This document shows, piece after piece, positions 34,019 through 42,349 of a DNA stretch of 64,000 nucleotides. Position numbers and translations under genes: made by a program. Within the stretch, counting starts at the first letter, position 1; the number at the start of each line of letters is the position of its first letter. This DNA comes from Salinispora oceanensis (GTDB lineage: Bacteria; Actinomycetota; Actinomycetes; Mycobacteriales; Micromonosporaceae): assembly GCF_000383575.1 (NCBI RefSeq), contig NZ_KB911579.1, positions 4,070,617-4,134,616 of the forward strand. Direction: 5' to 3'. The notes beneath the pieces are model-generated. The model saw only the letters and a list, made by a program, of their open reading frames with translations. It ran no database searches and had not been told where the DNA came from.

Positions 34019-35293
34019 TTGACCCCGGAGGAGATCAGCGCCGCGGACGCGGCTCACGTGTGGCATCCATACGAGGCGCTGCCGCCGGCCATTCCGCCGC
34101 ACGTCGTGGAGAGCGCCGCCGGGGTGCGGCTGCGCCTGGCGGACGGGCGGGAACTGGTTGACGGGATGGCGTCGTGGTGGTCGGCGATCCACGGCTACCG
34201 GCACCCGGTGCTGGATGCGGCGGTGACCGACCAGCTCGGCCGGATGAGCCACGTGATGTTCGGCGGGCTCACCCACGAGCCGGCCGTCACGCTGGCCCGG
34301 ACCCTCGTCGAGCTGGCGCCAGATGGGCTGGAGCACGTCTTCCTGGCCGACTCCGGCTCGGTGAGCGTCGAGGTGGCCGTCAAGATGTGCCTGCAGTTCC
34401 AACGGGCCACCGGTCGGCCGGAACGCCGTCGGCTGGGGACCTGGCGGGGTGGCTACCACGGCGACACGTTCCACCCGATGAGCGTCTGTGACCCGGAGGG
34501 GGGCATGCACCACCTCTGGGGTGACGTGCTGCCCCGGCAGGTTTTCGCGCCGGTGCCGCCGGCGGGATTCACCGCACCGCCGGATCCGGCGTACGAGGCC
34601 GTCCTGGCGGACGCGGTCGCCCAACACGCCGACGAGCTGGCCGCGGTGATCGTCGAGCCGGTCGTCCAGGGGACCGGGGGCATGCGGTTTCACCATCCGC
34701 GCTACCTACAGGTGCTGCGGGAGGTCACCCGCGCCCACGGGGTTCTGCTCATCTTTGACGAGATCGCTACTGGTTTCGGTCGTACCGGGGCGATGTTCGC
34801 CGCCGAGCACGCCGGCGTGACCCCGGACGTGCTCTGTGTGGGCAAGGCGCTCACCGGGGGGTACCTGACCCTGGCCGCCGCCCTCTGCACCGCGGAGATC
34901 GCCCGTGGGATCTCCGCGAACGGTGTGCTCGCGCATGGCCCGACCTTCATGGGTAATCCGCTCGCCTGTGCGGTGGCGAACGCCTCTCTCGGCCTGCTGC
35001 GGGCCGGCGACTGGCCCGCGCAGGTGGCGCGGATCGAGACGGGTCTGCGGGCCGGTCTGGAGCCGCTACGGGCGCAGCCGGGGGTCGCCGACGTCCGGGT
35101 GCTCGGTGCGATCGGCGTGGTGCAGCTCGACCATGCGGTGGACCTACCGGCGGCTACCGCCGCGGCGGTCGCCGCCGGCGTCTGGCTGCGACCGTTCCGG
35201 GATCTGATCTACACCATGCCCCCGTACGTCACCGCAGACGCCGATCTGGCCCGGATCACCGCCGGGATCGCCGCCGCGGCTCGGGCGGGCTGA
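34019..35293 (+). CDS. bioA: adenosylmethionine-8-amino-7-oxononanoate aminotransferase (biotin synthesis)
   Basis: PLP enzyme that converts KAPA to DAPA with SAM as amino donor. The 424 residues carry the BioA-specific WHPYEALP start, DGMASWWSAIHGY, MSHVMFGGLTHEP, FLADSGSVSVEVA, WRGGYHGDTF, the PLP site DEIATGFGRTG, the lysine loop LCVGKALTGGY and HGPTFMGNPLAC. The start is TTG 34019, eight bases after GAGGAGG. It lies between pyrD and pyrF on the same strand; no other bio genes are nearby. The 116-base gap before it holds no gene and no clear BirA box. Confidence 0.95.
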   Translation: MTPEEISAADAAHVWHPYEALPPAIPPHVVESAAGVRLRLADGRELVDGMASWWSAIHGYRHPVLDAAVTDQLGRMSHVMFGGLTHEPAVTLARTLVELAPDGLEHVFLADSGSVSVEVAVKMCLQFQRATGRPERRRLGTWRGGYHGDTFHPMSVCDPEGGMHHLWGDVLPRQVFAPVPPAGFTAPPDPAYEAVLADAVAQHADELAAVIVEPVVQGTGGMRFHHPRYLQVLREVTRAHGVLLIFDEIATGFGRTGAMFAAEHAGVTPDVLCVGKALTGGYLTLAAALCTAEIARGISANGVLAHGPTFMGNPLACAVANASLGLLRAGDWPAQVARIETGLRAGLEPLRAQPGVADVRVLGAIGVVQLDHAVDLPAATAAAVAAGVWLRPFRDLIYTMPPYVTADADLARITAGIAAAARAG

Positions 35294-35335
35294 TCCGCCG
35301 GCTGGGGGCGGAGGGTGGGCGGGCGGAGCCCGCCG

Positions 35336-35359
35336 GGTGGGCGGCATCAGCCGCCCGCC
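35336..35359 (+). terminator. hairpin between bioA and pyrF
   Basis: Stem of ten pairs, arms 35336-35345 and 35350-35359 with loop ATCA, one G-T pair included. No T-run follows, so it may be a weak terminator, a pause site or a processing signal ahead of pyrF. Confidence 0.35.
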
Positions 35360-35398
35360 GAGACGATGCGTGCGGCGCACGCGAGAGGGAGGTCTGCG

Positions 35399-36235
35399 AT
35401 GGAGAGCTTCGGTGCCCGGTTGCACCGGTCGGTCGGCGAGCGGGGTCCGCTCTGCGTTGGCATCGACCCGCATCCGGGTCTGCTCGCGCGGTGGGGCCTC
35501 GACGATGATGTTCGCGGTCTGGAACGGTTCGCGGGCACGGTTGTGGAGGCGTTGGGGGACCGGGTCGCGGTGGTCAAGCCGCAGTCGGCCTTCTTCGAGC
35601 GGTTCGGGTCTCGGGGCGTGGCGGTCCTAGAGTCAACTATCCGACAGTTACGGGCGGCTGGTTCGCTCGTACTTCTCGACGTCAAGCGTGGTGACATCGG
35701 CTCGACGGTCGCCGCGTACGCTTCCGCGTACCTTGACCCATCGAGTCCGCTGCATGTCGACGCGGTGACAGTGAGCCCGTATCTCGGCGTTGGCGCGCTC
35801 GCCCCGATGTTCGAGCTGGCCGCCGCGCAGGGCGGCGGGGTCTTCGTGCTGGCGCTCACCTCCAACCCCGAGGGCGCCGCGGTGCAGCGGGCGCGTACCG
35901 CCGACGGGCAGACCGTCGCACAGCTGGTGATCAACGAGATTGCCCAGCTCAACGCCGGTGCGCAGCCGTTGGGCAGCGTGGGGTTGGTGGTGGGGGCGAC
36001 CATCGGTGCGACGGGTCACGATCTCAGCGCGGTCAACGGTCCGCTGCTCGCTCCGGGCCTGGGGGCGCAGGGCGCCAGCGCCGCCGACCTACGGGTGGTT
36101 TTCGGCGCCAGCCTGCCCGCAGTGCTCCCCACGTACTCCCGTGAGGTGCTGGCGGCGGGGCCCGATCTGGGTGCCCTGCGGGGCGCCGCGGATCGGGTGC
36201 TGGCCGACTGTCGAGCGGCTTTGACCGGTTCGTAA
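35399..36235 (+). CDS. pyrF: orotidine 5'-phosphate decarboxylase (type 2)
   Basis: Last step of UMP synthesis. The 278 residues match the longer, actinobacterial/mitochondrial-like type 2 OMPDCase: GIDPHPGLL near the N-terminus, the catalytic LLDVKRGDIGST motif, DAVTVSPYLG, and VVGATIGATG-type and LAPGLGAQGA phosphate-binding loops. ATG 35399 follows GAGAGGGAGG; the longer reading upstream is low-complexity Arg/Pro sequence. It completes the pyr set together with pyrR-B-C-D and carAB; only pyrE is missing from the window, as is common. Confidence 0.97.
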   Translation: MESFGARLHRSVGERGPLCVGIDPHPGLLARWGLDDDVRGLERFAGTVVEALGDRVAVVKPQSAFFERFGSRGVAVLESTIRQLRAAGSLVLLDVKRGDIGSTVAAYASAYLDPSSPLHVDAVTVSPYLGVGALAPMFELAAAQGGGVFVLALTSNPEGAAVQRARTADGQTVAQLVINEIAQLNAGAQPLGSVGLVVGATIGATGHDLSAVNGPLLAPGLGAQGASAADLRVVFGASLPAVLPTYSREVLAAGPDLGALRGAADRVLADCRAALTGS

Positions 36236-36281
36236 CTGACTGACGGCTCGGTCACTTTCCGGCGATCTTCGCGTGCCCACG

Positions 36282-36310
36282 TTGCCGAATGCGCCGTTGA
36301 CCGCTAGTTT
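36282..36310 (+). promoter_or_regulatory. mihF promoter
   Basis: TTGCCG at 36282-36287, exactly 17 bases, then TAGTTT at 36305-36310. Transcription would begin near 36317, leaving about 95 untranslated bases before the mihF GTG. A second -35-like TTGACC at 36297 has no good partner. Confidence 0.55.
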
Positions 36311-36412
36311 TCCCCGCGCTGGGAACCATGGGCCTCCCTGGTTCGCAGCGACACCACGTTTCACAGTGCGGCGGTGCGTTCGCCCGTCGCGATAGGGACC
36401 TGAGGAGAACTG

Positions 36413-36730
36413 GTGCCGCTCCCGTCACTGACCCCTGAGCAGCGCGCAGCAGCGCTGGAGAAGGCCGCGGAGATCCGCAAGGCCCGTGCTGAGCTGAAGG
36501 AGCAGCTCAAGCAGGGCAAGACAACGCTCGGAGCCGTTCTCGAGCGGGCCGAGTCCGACGATGTCGTCGGCAAGCTGAAGGTATCCGCTGTCCTGCAGGC
36601 GATGCCGGGAATCGGCAAGATCCGAGCGACCCAGATCATGGAGAAGCTCAAGATCGCCGATAGCCGGCGCCTGCGTGGCCTCGGCGAGCAGCAGCGCAAG
36701 GCCCTGCTTGGGGAGTTCGCCGCCAACTGA
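36413..36730 (+). CDS. mihF: integration host factor, actinobacterial type (mIHF)
   Basis: Nucleoid-associated protein of 105 residues, unrelated in fold to HU. An N-terminal helix rich in charged residues (about 5-45) is followed by the helix-two-turn-helix-like DNA-binding block VLQAMPGIGKIRATQIMEKLKIADSRRLRGLG. It bends DNA and is essential in mycobacteria; in streptomycetes the sIHF homolog affects sporulation. GTG 36413 has GACCTGAGGAGA upstream. It stands before the gmk-like gene as in other actinobacteria. Confidence 0.97.
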   Translation: MPLPSLTPEQRAAALEKAAEIRKARAELKEQLKQGKTTLGAVLERAESDDVVGKLKVSAVLQAMPGIGKIRATQIMEKLKIADSRRLRGLGEQQRKALLGEFAAN

Positions 36731-36744
36731 GGTTGGCAGCCGTG

Positions 36745-36750
36745 TAGAAA
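36745..36750 (+). promoter_or_regulatory. candidate -10 element for leaderless gmk-like gene
   Basis: TAGAAA followed by six bases and the GTG start at 36757, with no ribosome site between. This fits a leaderless mRNA, but the -35 region is poor. Confidence 0.35.
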
Positions 36751-36756
36751 CGAGCA

Positions 36757-37290
36757 GTGAGCACGGATGGTGAGGCGCGCCCGGCGGGCCGGCTCACCAT
36801 CCTGACCGGACCCTCGGGTTCCGGTCGGGATGGTGTCGTCGGGTTGGTCCGGGCGCGCTTGCCTACCGTGTGGACGCCGGTGCCGGTGACCACCCGGCCC
36901 CGGCGGGATCGCGAGGTGGCGGGCGTCGATCGGGTCTTCCTCGACTCGGCCACGTTCGACCAGCTGCTGGCCGCTGGCGGTCTGCTGGAATGGAGCCAGG
37001 TCGGCCGGTACCGGCGCGGTACGCCGGGACAGCCGCTGCGGTCCCGACTGGCCGCGGGGGCGCCAGCTCTGCTTTCGATGGACCTGGCCGGGGCGCTACG
37101 GCTGCGGGCTGTGCTGCCGACGGCCCAGCTGGTTCTGCTGCACCCACCCGGCTACGTGACTGATCCGGTCACCGAGCCGCATTTCGCACATACCATTGTG
37201 CATGGCCGGACTGCGCAGGTCGTGGACGAGCTGGTAGGATTGTTCGGTTCGTCATTCAAAGCTCCGGCGCGACCGCGCGTGCGCGGTTGA
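36757..37290 (+). CDS. degenerate guanylate kinase-like protein in the gmk locus
   Basis: The 177 residues align by eye with guanylate kinase (TILTGPSGSG; VTTRPRRD; GGLLEW; MDLAGALRLR), and the gene sits where gmk normally is, between mihF and rpoZ. Key features are lost. The P-loop reads GPSGSGRD (residues 18-25) instead of GPSGxGK(S/T). The GMP-contacting Tyr positions read R (VDRVF and RRGTP). The lid region with its Arg-rich helix (normally TE..EVI.RR) is missing, so the protein is shorter than the usual 190-205. GMP kinase activity is unlikely. The C-terminus ends in an Arg/Pro tail just ahead of rpoZ. It may be a regulatory or inactive paralog; a true gmk should exist elsewhere. Confidence 0.8.
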   Translation: MSTDGEARPAGRLTILTGPSGSGRDGVVGLVRARLPTVWTPVPVTTRPRRDREVAGVDRVFLDSATFDQLLAAGGLLEWSQVGRYRRGTPGQPLRSRLAAGAPALLSMDLAGALRLRAVLPTAQLVLLHPPGYVTDPVTEPHFAHTIVHGRTAQVVDELVGLFGSSFKAPARPRVRG

Positions 37291-37333
37291 CCGCCAGCAC
37301 CGCGAGCGGTGTCACAGACGCAGAGGTCAACAC

Positions 37334-37600
37334 GTGGGATCCATCGCCACCAACCCCGAAGGCATCACCAACCCGCCGATCGACGAGCTCCTCGAGAAGA
37401 CCACCTCGAAGTACGCGCTGGTTATCTTCGCCGCCAAGCGGGCCCGTCAGGTCAACGCCTACTACAGCCAGCTCGGCGAGGGCCTGCTGGAGTACGTCGG
37501 CCCGCTGGTCGAGACGACCCCGCAGGAGAAGCCGCTCTCGATCGCCATGCGGGAGATCAACGCGGGCCTGCTCACCGCTGAGCCCACCGACCAGCCGTAG
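37334..37600 (+). CDS. rpoZ: RNA polymerase omega subunit
   Basis: Small subunit that promotes assembly of the beta' subunit. The 88 residues have the family core PPIDELLEKTTSKYALVI and AAKRARQVNAYY, with a KPLSIAMREI segment in the C-terminal half. GTG 37334 is 43 bases after the gmk-like stop; the ribosome site is weak (GCAGAGG). It is followed after 13 bases by coaBC. Confidence 0.96.
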   Translation: MGSIATNPEGITNPPIDELLEKTTSKYALVIFAAKRARQVNAYYSQLGEGLLEYVGPLVETTPQEKPLSIAMREINAGLLTAEPTDQP

Positions 37601-37613
37601 CGCGTACCCAACG

Positions 37614-38825
37614 ATGTCCCCCCGGATTATCCTCGGGGTCGGTGGCGGGATCGCCGCGTACAAGGCCTGCGAGTTGTTGCGGCTGTTCACCGAGTCCGGT
37701 CATCGCGTTCGGGTCGTGCCGACCGCATCGGCGCTCCACTTCGTCGGGGCCGCGACCTGGTCGGCGCTCTCCGGGCAACCAGTCGCCGACGACGTCTGGT
37801 CCGACGTGCACGAGGTGCCGCACGTGCGGCTGGGTCAGCAGGCGGACCTGGTCGTGGTGGCTCCGGCCACCACCGACCTGCTCGCCCGGGCCGCTCATGG
37901 GCTCGCGGACGACCTACTCACCAACACTCTGCTGACGGCCCGCTGCCCGGTTGTCCTGGCGCCGGCGATGCATACCGAGATGTGGGAACATCCGGCGACG
38001 GTGGCCAACGTGGCGACGCTGCGCTCCCGCGGGGTGCGGGTCGTCGAACCGGCGGTCGGCCGGCTCACCGGGATGGACACCGGCAAGGGCCGCCTACCGG
38101 ACCCGGCGGAGCTCTTCGCCGTGGCCCGACGCGTGCTCGCCCGCGGCGCCGCCGCGCCAGCGGATCTAACCGGGAAGCGGGTGCTGGTCACCGCCGGGGG
38201 CACCCGGGAGCCGCTCGATCCGGTCCGGTTCCTCGGCAATCGCTCCTCCGGCAAGCAGGGGTACGCGTTCGCCCGCGCCGCGGTGGCGCGCGGAGCCCGG
38301 GTCACCCTGGTCTCCGCCAACGTCGCGCTGCCCGATCCGGCCGGTGTGGATCTGGTGCGGGTCGGCACGACCGCCGAGCTGCGCGAAGCCACGCTGACGG
38401 CTGCCGACCGCGCCGACGCGGTGGTGCTGGCGGCGGCTCCCGCCGATTTCCGCCCCGCGACGTACGCGACTGGCAAAATCAAGAAGTCGGACGACGGCAG
38501 CGCGCCCACCATTGAGCTCGTTGCGAACCCGGACATCGCTGCCGAGCTCGGGAAACGTCGTCGCCCGGAGCAGGTGTTGGTGGTGTTCGCCGCGGAGACC
38601 AGTGACGCCGAGGCCAACGGCCGAGCCAAGCTCGCCCGAAAGCGGGCGGACCTCATCGTCATCAACGAGGTCGGCCCGGACCGGGTTTTTGGCGCCGACA
38701 CCAACGCGGCGACTGTCATCGGCGCGGACGGATCGGCCAGCCGGATGCCCGAGCAGTCCAAGGAAGATCTCGCCGACGGTGTCTGGGACCTCATCGTCCC
38801 CCGGCTGGCCGGCCATCCCGGATAG
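37614..38825 (+). CDS. coaBC: bifunctional phosphopantothenoylcysteine decarboxylase / phosphopantothenate-cysteine ligase
   Basis: Two consecutive steps of coenzyme A synthesis. The N-terminal FMN decarboxylase domain (about 1-180) has GVGGGIAAYKA and the PAMHTEMW motif (commonly PAMNxxMW). The C-terminal CTP-dependent ligase domain has TAGGTREPLDPVRFLGNRSSGKQG, AAAPADFRP and ELVANPDI. 403 residues in total. ATG 37614 begins 14 bases after rpoZ; longer readings run through rpoZ in another frame and are rejected. Confidence 0.97.
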   Translation: MSPRIILGVGGGIAAYKACELLRLFTESGHRVRVVPTASALHFVGAATWSALSGQPVADDVWSDVHEVPHVRLGQQADLVVVAPATTDLLARAAHGLADDLLTNTLLTARCPVVLAPAMHTEMWEHPATVANVATLRSRGVRVVEPAVGRLTGMDTGKGRLPDPAELFAVARRVLARGAAAPADLTGKRVLVTAGGTREPLDPVRFLGNRSSGKQGYAFARAAVARGARVTLVSANVALPDPAGVDLVRVGTTAELREATLTAADRADAVVLAAAPADFRPATYATGKIKKSDDGSAPTIELVANPDIAAELGKRRRPEQVLVVFAAETSDAEANGRAKLARKRADLIVINEVGPDRVFGADTNAATVIGADGSASRMPEQSKEDLADGVWDLIVPRLAGHPG

Positions 38826-38871
38826 CTGGATCAGTGTGCGATAGGGGGATCCGGTACCGGACGCGAGTGAC

Positions 38872-38877
38872 TAAACT
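38872..38877 (+). promoter_or_regulatory. candidate -10 element for metK
   Basis: TAAACT lies 35 bases before the metK GTG in the 86-base gap after coaBC; no good -35 at the right distance. No SAM riboswitch fold is apparent in this short leader. Confidence 0.35.
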
Positions 38878-38911
38878 GCCGCGGAACGAGTTTCCCTGAC
38901 TTAGGAGTGCC

Positions 38912-40111
38912 GTGACACGCCGCCTCTTCACTTCCGAATCGGTCACCGAAGGTCATCCTGACAAGATTGCTGACCAGATCAGTGACGGGATCCTCGATGC
39001 GTTGCTGGCAGAGGACCCGAGTAGCCGGGTTGCAGTGGAGACGCTGATCACAACCGGTCAGGTGCATGTTGCGGGCGAGGTAACCACCCAGGCCTACGCC
39101 GACATCCCGTCGATCGTGCGTCGGACGATTTTGGATATTGGGTACGACTCGTCGCGAAAGGGCTTCGACGGGGCGTCCTGCGGGGTAAGTGTGTCGATTG
39201 GGTCTCAGTCGGCGGATATCGCCCAGGGTGTTGACAACGCGTTTGAGCTGCGTACCGGCGCGTCCGAACACGTGTTGGATGCGCAGGGCGCTGGTGACCA
39301 GGGGATGATGTTCGGGTTCGCCTGCTCGGAGACCCCAGAGTTGATGCCGTTGCCGATCGCGTTGGCGCACCGGCTGTCGCGCCGCCTCGCACAGGTGCGG
39401 CGGGAAGGCGTGGTGCCGTACCTGCGTCCGGATGGTAAGACGCAGGTGACGGTGGAGTACGAGGGATTGCGGCCGGTGCGGCTGAACACGGTGCTGGTGT
39501 CGTCGCAGCACGCGGCCGACGTGTCGCTGGACTCGCTGCTGACGCCGGACATCCGGGAGCACGTGATCGCACCGGAGGTGGAGAGTCTCGGGCTGGGGCT
39601 GGACATCGAAGACTATCGGCTGCTGGTGAATCCGACGGGCCGGTTCGAGGTCGGCGGCCCGATGGGCGACGCGGGTCTGACCGGTCGGAAGATCATCGTG
39701 GACACCTACGGCGGGTACGCGCGGCACGGCGGCGGAGCGTTCTCGGGCAAGGACCCATCCAAGGTGGACCGTTCAGCGGCGTACGCGATGCGCTGGGTGG
39801 CCAAGAACGTGGTGGCGGCCGGGCTGGCAGAGCGGTGCGAGGCGCAGGTGGCGTACGCCATCGGCAAGGCGCAGCCGGTGAGCCTCTTCGTGGAGACGTT
39901 CGGCACGGAGACGGTGCCGGTGGAGCGGATCGAGAAGGCGGTGACGGAGGTGTTCGACCTTCGGCCGGCGGCGATCATTCGGGATCTGAAGTTGACCCGG
40001 CCGATCTACTCGCAGACCGCGGCGTACGGACACTTCGGTCGAGAGCTTCCCGACTTCACCTGGGAGAGCACCGACCGCGCCGCTGACCTCAAGTCGGTAG
40101 CGGGCGCCTGA
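38912..40111 (+). CDS. metK: S-adenosylmethionine synthetase
   Basis: Makes SAM from methionine and ATP. The 399 residues contain the catalytic start FTSESVTEGHPDKI, the methionine-site GAGDQGMMFGFA, the P-loop-like GGGAFSGKDPSKVDRS and the flexible loop between. GTG 38912 follows TTAGGAG. SAM is also the amino donor for the BioA encoded about 4 kb upstream, and the substrate of the methyltransferases in this window. The 5' half has noticeably more A/T at third positions than its neighbours. Confidence 0.98.
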   Translation: MTRRLFTSESVTEGHPDKIADQISDGILDALLAEDPSSRVAVETLITTGQVHVAGEVTTQAYADIPSIVRRTILDIGYDSSRKGFDGASCGVSVSIGSQSADIAQGVDNAFELRTGASEHVLDAQGAGDQGMMFGFACSETPELMPLPIALAHRLSRRLAQVRREGVVPYLRPDGKTQVTVEYEGLRPVRLNTVLVSSQHAADVSLDSLLTPDIREHVIAPEVESLGLGLDIEDYRLLVNPTGRFEVGGPMGDAGLTGRKIIVDTYGGYARHGGGAFSGKDPSKVDRSAAYAMRWVAKNVVAAGLAERCEAQVAYAIGKAQPVSLFVETFGTETVPVERIEKAVTEVFDLRPAAIIRDLKLTRPIYSQTAAYGHFGRELPDFTWESTDRAADLKSVAGA

Positions 40112-40170
40112 GTAACACCCCGCGTAGCGACCGGCGGCCCGCGAATGGGTCGCCGGTCGCTCGTGTCTGC

Positions 40171-42093
40171 GTGGACGTTCCGCTGGCCCACCTCGATCGG
40201 CCCTTCGACTATGCGGTGCCCGAGTCCCTTGACGCCGAGGCTGTCCCCGGCGCTCGGGTGAAGGTCCGCTTCGCCGGTCAGCTCGTCAACGGCTGGCTGT
40301 TGGAGCGGGTGAGTGAATCCGCCCATCCCCGGCTGGCGTACCTGGAGAAGGTCGTCTCCCCGGAGCCGGCCCTCGCGCCGGAGATCGCCCGCCTGGCCCG
40401 CGCCGTCGCCGACCGGTACGCCGGCAGCCTCGCCGACGTGCTTCGCCTCGCTGTCCCGCCCCGGCATGCCCGGGTTGAGAAGGAGCCGCAACCGTCCCCC
40501 GCGGCCAGTTCGGCCTCGCCGGACACGGAGAACGGGTCGGCCGACCCGGTCGGATGGGCGGACTACCCGACTGGCCCCGCCCTGCTGCGGGCCCTCGCCG
40601 ACGGCCGTGCCCCCCGCGCGGTCTGGTCTGCCCTGCCGGGGGAGGAGTGGCCCACCCGCTACGCCGAGGCGGTCGCGGCGACCGTCGCCGGTGGCCGGGG
40701 CGCGGTCGTGGTCGTCGCCGACGCCCGAGATCTCGACCGGCTCGACTCGGCGCTGACCGCTGTGCTCGGCCCCGGCCGGCACGTCCAGCTCACCGCCGCG
40801 CTTGGTCCGGCCCGCCGGTACCGGGCATTCCTCGCCGCCCGGCGGGGTCACGTGCCGGTGGTGATCGGTACCCGGGCCGCCATGTTCGCGCCGGTATCTC
40901 GACTCGGCCTGGTCGCCATCTGGGACGACGGTGACGACCTACACGCCGAGCCCCGCGCCCCTTACCCGCACGCCCGCGAGGTGTTGTTGACCCGCGCCCA
41001 GCTGGCTGGCGCCGCTGCCCTGGTCGGCGGCTATGCCCGTACCGCCGAGGCGCAGCTACTCGTGGAGACCGGGTGGGCCCGCGAGGTGACGGCCGCCCGT
41101 GCCGCCGTCCGGGCGCGGATGCCGGCGATCGCCCCCACCGGCGACGACCCCCAGCTGGCCCGGGACCCCGGTGCGGCTACCGCCCGGTTGCCCAGCCTGG
41201 CCTGGACGGTGGCGCGCGCTGCCCTCACCGCCGATGCGCCGGTCCTCGTCCAGGTGCCCCGGCGTGGTTACCTGCCGGCGGTGGCGTGCGCCACCTGCCG
41301 GACTCCGGCGCGCTGCCCGCACTGCGCCGGGCCGCTCGCGTTGCCTTCGGCGCGGGGTGCGCCGGTCTGCCGCTGGTGTGCGCGGGTCGCCGCCGCGTAC
41401 GCCTGCCCGGAGTGCCGCGGCCGGCGGCTCCGCGCCTCGGTCACCGGCGCCCGGCGGACGGCGGAGGAGTTGGGCCGGGCCTTCCCCGGCGTGCCGGTGC
41501 GCACCTCCGGGCGGGAGGAGGTCCTCGCGACCGTCCCTGGTGGCGCCGGGTTGGTCATCACCACCCCCGGTGCCGAGCCGGTAGCCGAGGGCGGTTACGG
41601 GGCGGTACTGCTGCTGGACTCCTGGGCCCTGCTGACCCGTGCCGATCTGCGGGCGGGGGAGGAGGCGCTGCGGCGCTGGCTCGCCGCCGCCGCCCTGGCC
41701 CGCCCCGGCCCAGCCGGCGGCCGGGTGGTGGTGGTCGCCGACGGTGCGCTCGCCCCGGTGCAGGCGCTTCTCCGCTGGGACGCTGGCTGGTTTGCGGCCC
41801 GCGAACTCGCCGAGCGCCGGGAGCTCGGTTTTCCACCGGCGGTGCGGATGGCGAGCGTCACCGGGCCGCCGACCGCCGTCGCCGAGTTGCTTGCCGAGTC
41901 CCGGCTACCGGCGGAGGCGGAGCTGCTGGGGCCGGTGCCCGCCGACGGCGACCGGGAACGGATGCTGGTCCGGGTTCCCCGTGCCCGGGCGTCCGCCCTG
42001 GCCGCGGCCCTGCACGCCGCAGCGGGGGTGCGCGCTGCCCGGAAGGCTGCGGATCCACTCCGGCTCCAGGTCGACCCGCTGGCTCTCTTCTGA
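40171..42093 (+). CDS. priA: primosomal protein N' (PriA), actinobacterial form without helicase motifs
   Basis: Replication-restart protein. The 640 residues show the N-terminal 3'-DNA-binding domain (VPLAHLDRPFDYAVPE), zinc-binding Cys pairs (CATCRTPARCPHC, CRWCARV, CPECRG) and a C-terminal PriA domain. No Walker A loop is present and the DEAH box reads WDDGDD, as known for actinobacterial PriA, so it is not expected to be an active ATPase. The frame is open upstream back to 40087 and encodes the conserved PVARV residues, so GTG 40171 may be too short a start; the only upstream candidate is CTG 40108, overlapping the metK stop. Confidence 0.9.
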   Translation: MDVPLAHLDRPFDYAVPESLDAEAVPGARVKVRFAGQLVNGWLLERVSESAHPRLAYLEKVVSPEPALAPEIARLARAVADRYAGSLADVLRLAVPPRHARVEKEPQPSPAASSASPDTENGSADPVGWADYPTGPALLRALADGRAPRAVWSALPGEEWPTRYAEAVAATVAGGRGAVVVVADARDLDRLDSALTAVLGPGRHVQLTAALGPARRYRAFLAARRGHVPVVIGTRAAMFAPVSRLGLVAIWDDGDDLHAEPRAPYPHAREVLLTRAQLAGAAALVGGYARTAEAQLLVETGWAREVTAARAAVRARMPAIAPTGDDPQLARDPGAATARLPSLAWTVARAALTADAPVLVQVPRRGYLPAVACATCRTPARCPHCAGPLALPSARGAPVCRWCARVAAAYACPECRGRRLRASVTGARRTAEELGRAFPGVPVRTSGREEVLATVPGGAGLVITTPGAEPVAEGGYGAVLLLDSWALLTRADLRAGEEALRRWLAAAALARPGPAGGRVVVVADGALAPVQALLRWDAGWFAARELAERRELGFPPAVRMASVTGPPTAVAELLAESRLPAEAELLGPVPADGDRERMLVRVPRARASALAAALHAAAGVRAARKAADPLRLQVDPLALF

Positions 42094-42349
42094 TCCGCCA
42101 CGCAGCGGAGACCGATACTCACTATGAGTTACTTCGGTCGGTGCGACGGACACGCTGTGTGGGGATGGCGGCGGATCCGGTGATAGCATCGCCCCTCATG
42201 CCGGGCCGGATGAAGGCTTCAGGTCAGGGGTGTGTCGTTCGATGCGCCTGGCCGGAGCTGGTGCCGGTTCGGCGGCGATGGCGACGGAGCGCGTCGGGTG
42301 GCGCGGTGCCGACGAGTGTTAACAGCCCGCAATCATAGGTGGACCAGTC
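42094..42349 (+). other. intergenic leader of kinase/ParB fusion gene
   Basis: No gene seen in 256 bases. A small palindrome ACTCA-CTA-TGAGT lies at 42117-42129 and a TAGCAT -10-like hexamer at 42184-42189, without a clear -35. An AGGTGG ribosome site lies just before the next start. An own promoter for the downstream gene is plausible. Confidence 0.35.

Noticed and set aside
38826..38911. Possible SAM riboswitch before metK
   Set aside because: The leader is only 86 bases and shows none of the known SAM riboswitch cores.
42117..42129. ACTCA-CTA-TGAGT palindrome before the kinase/ParB gene
   Set aside because: Only five bases per arm; expected by chance at this length, so listed only as a note in the leader.
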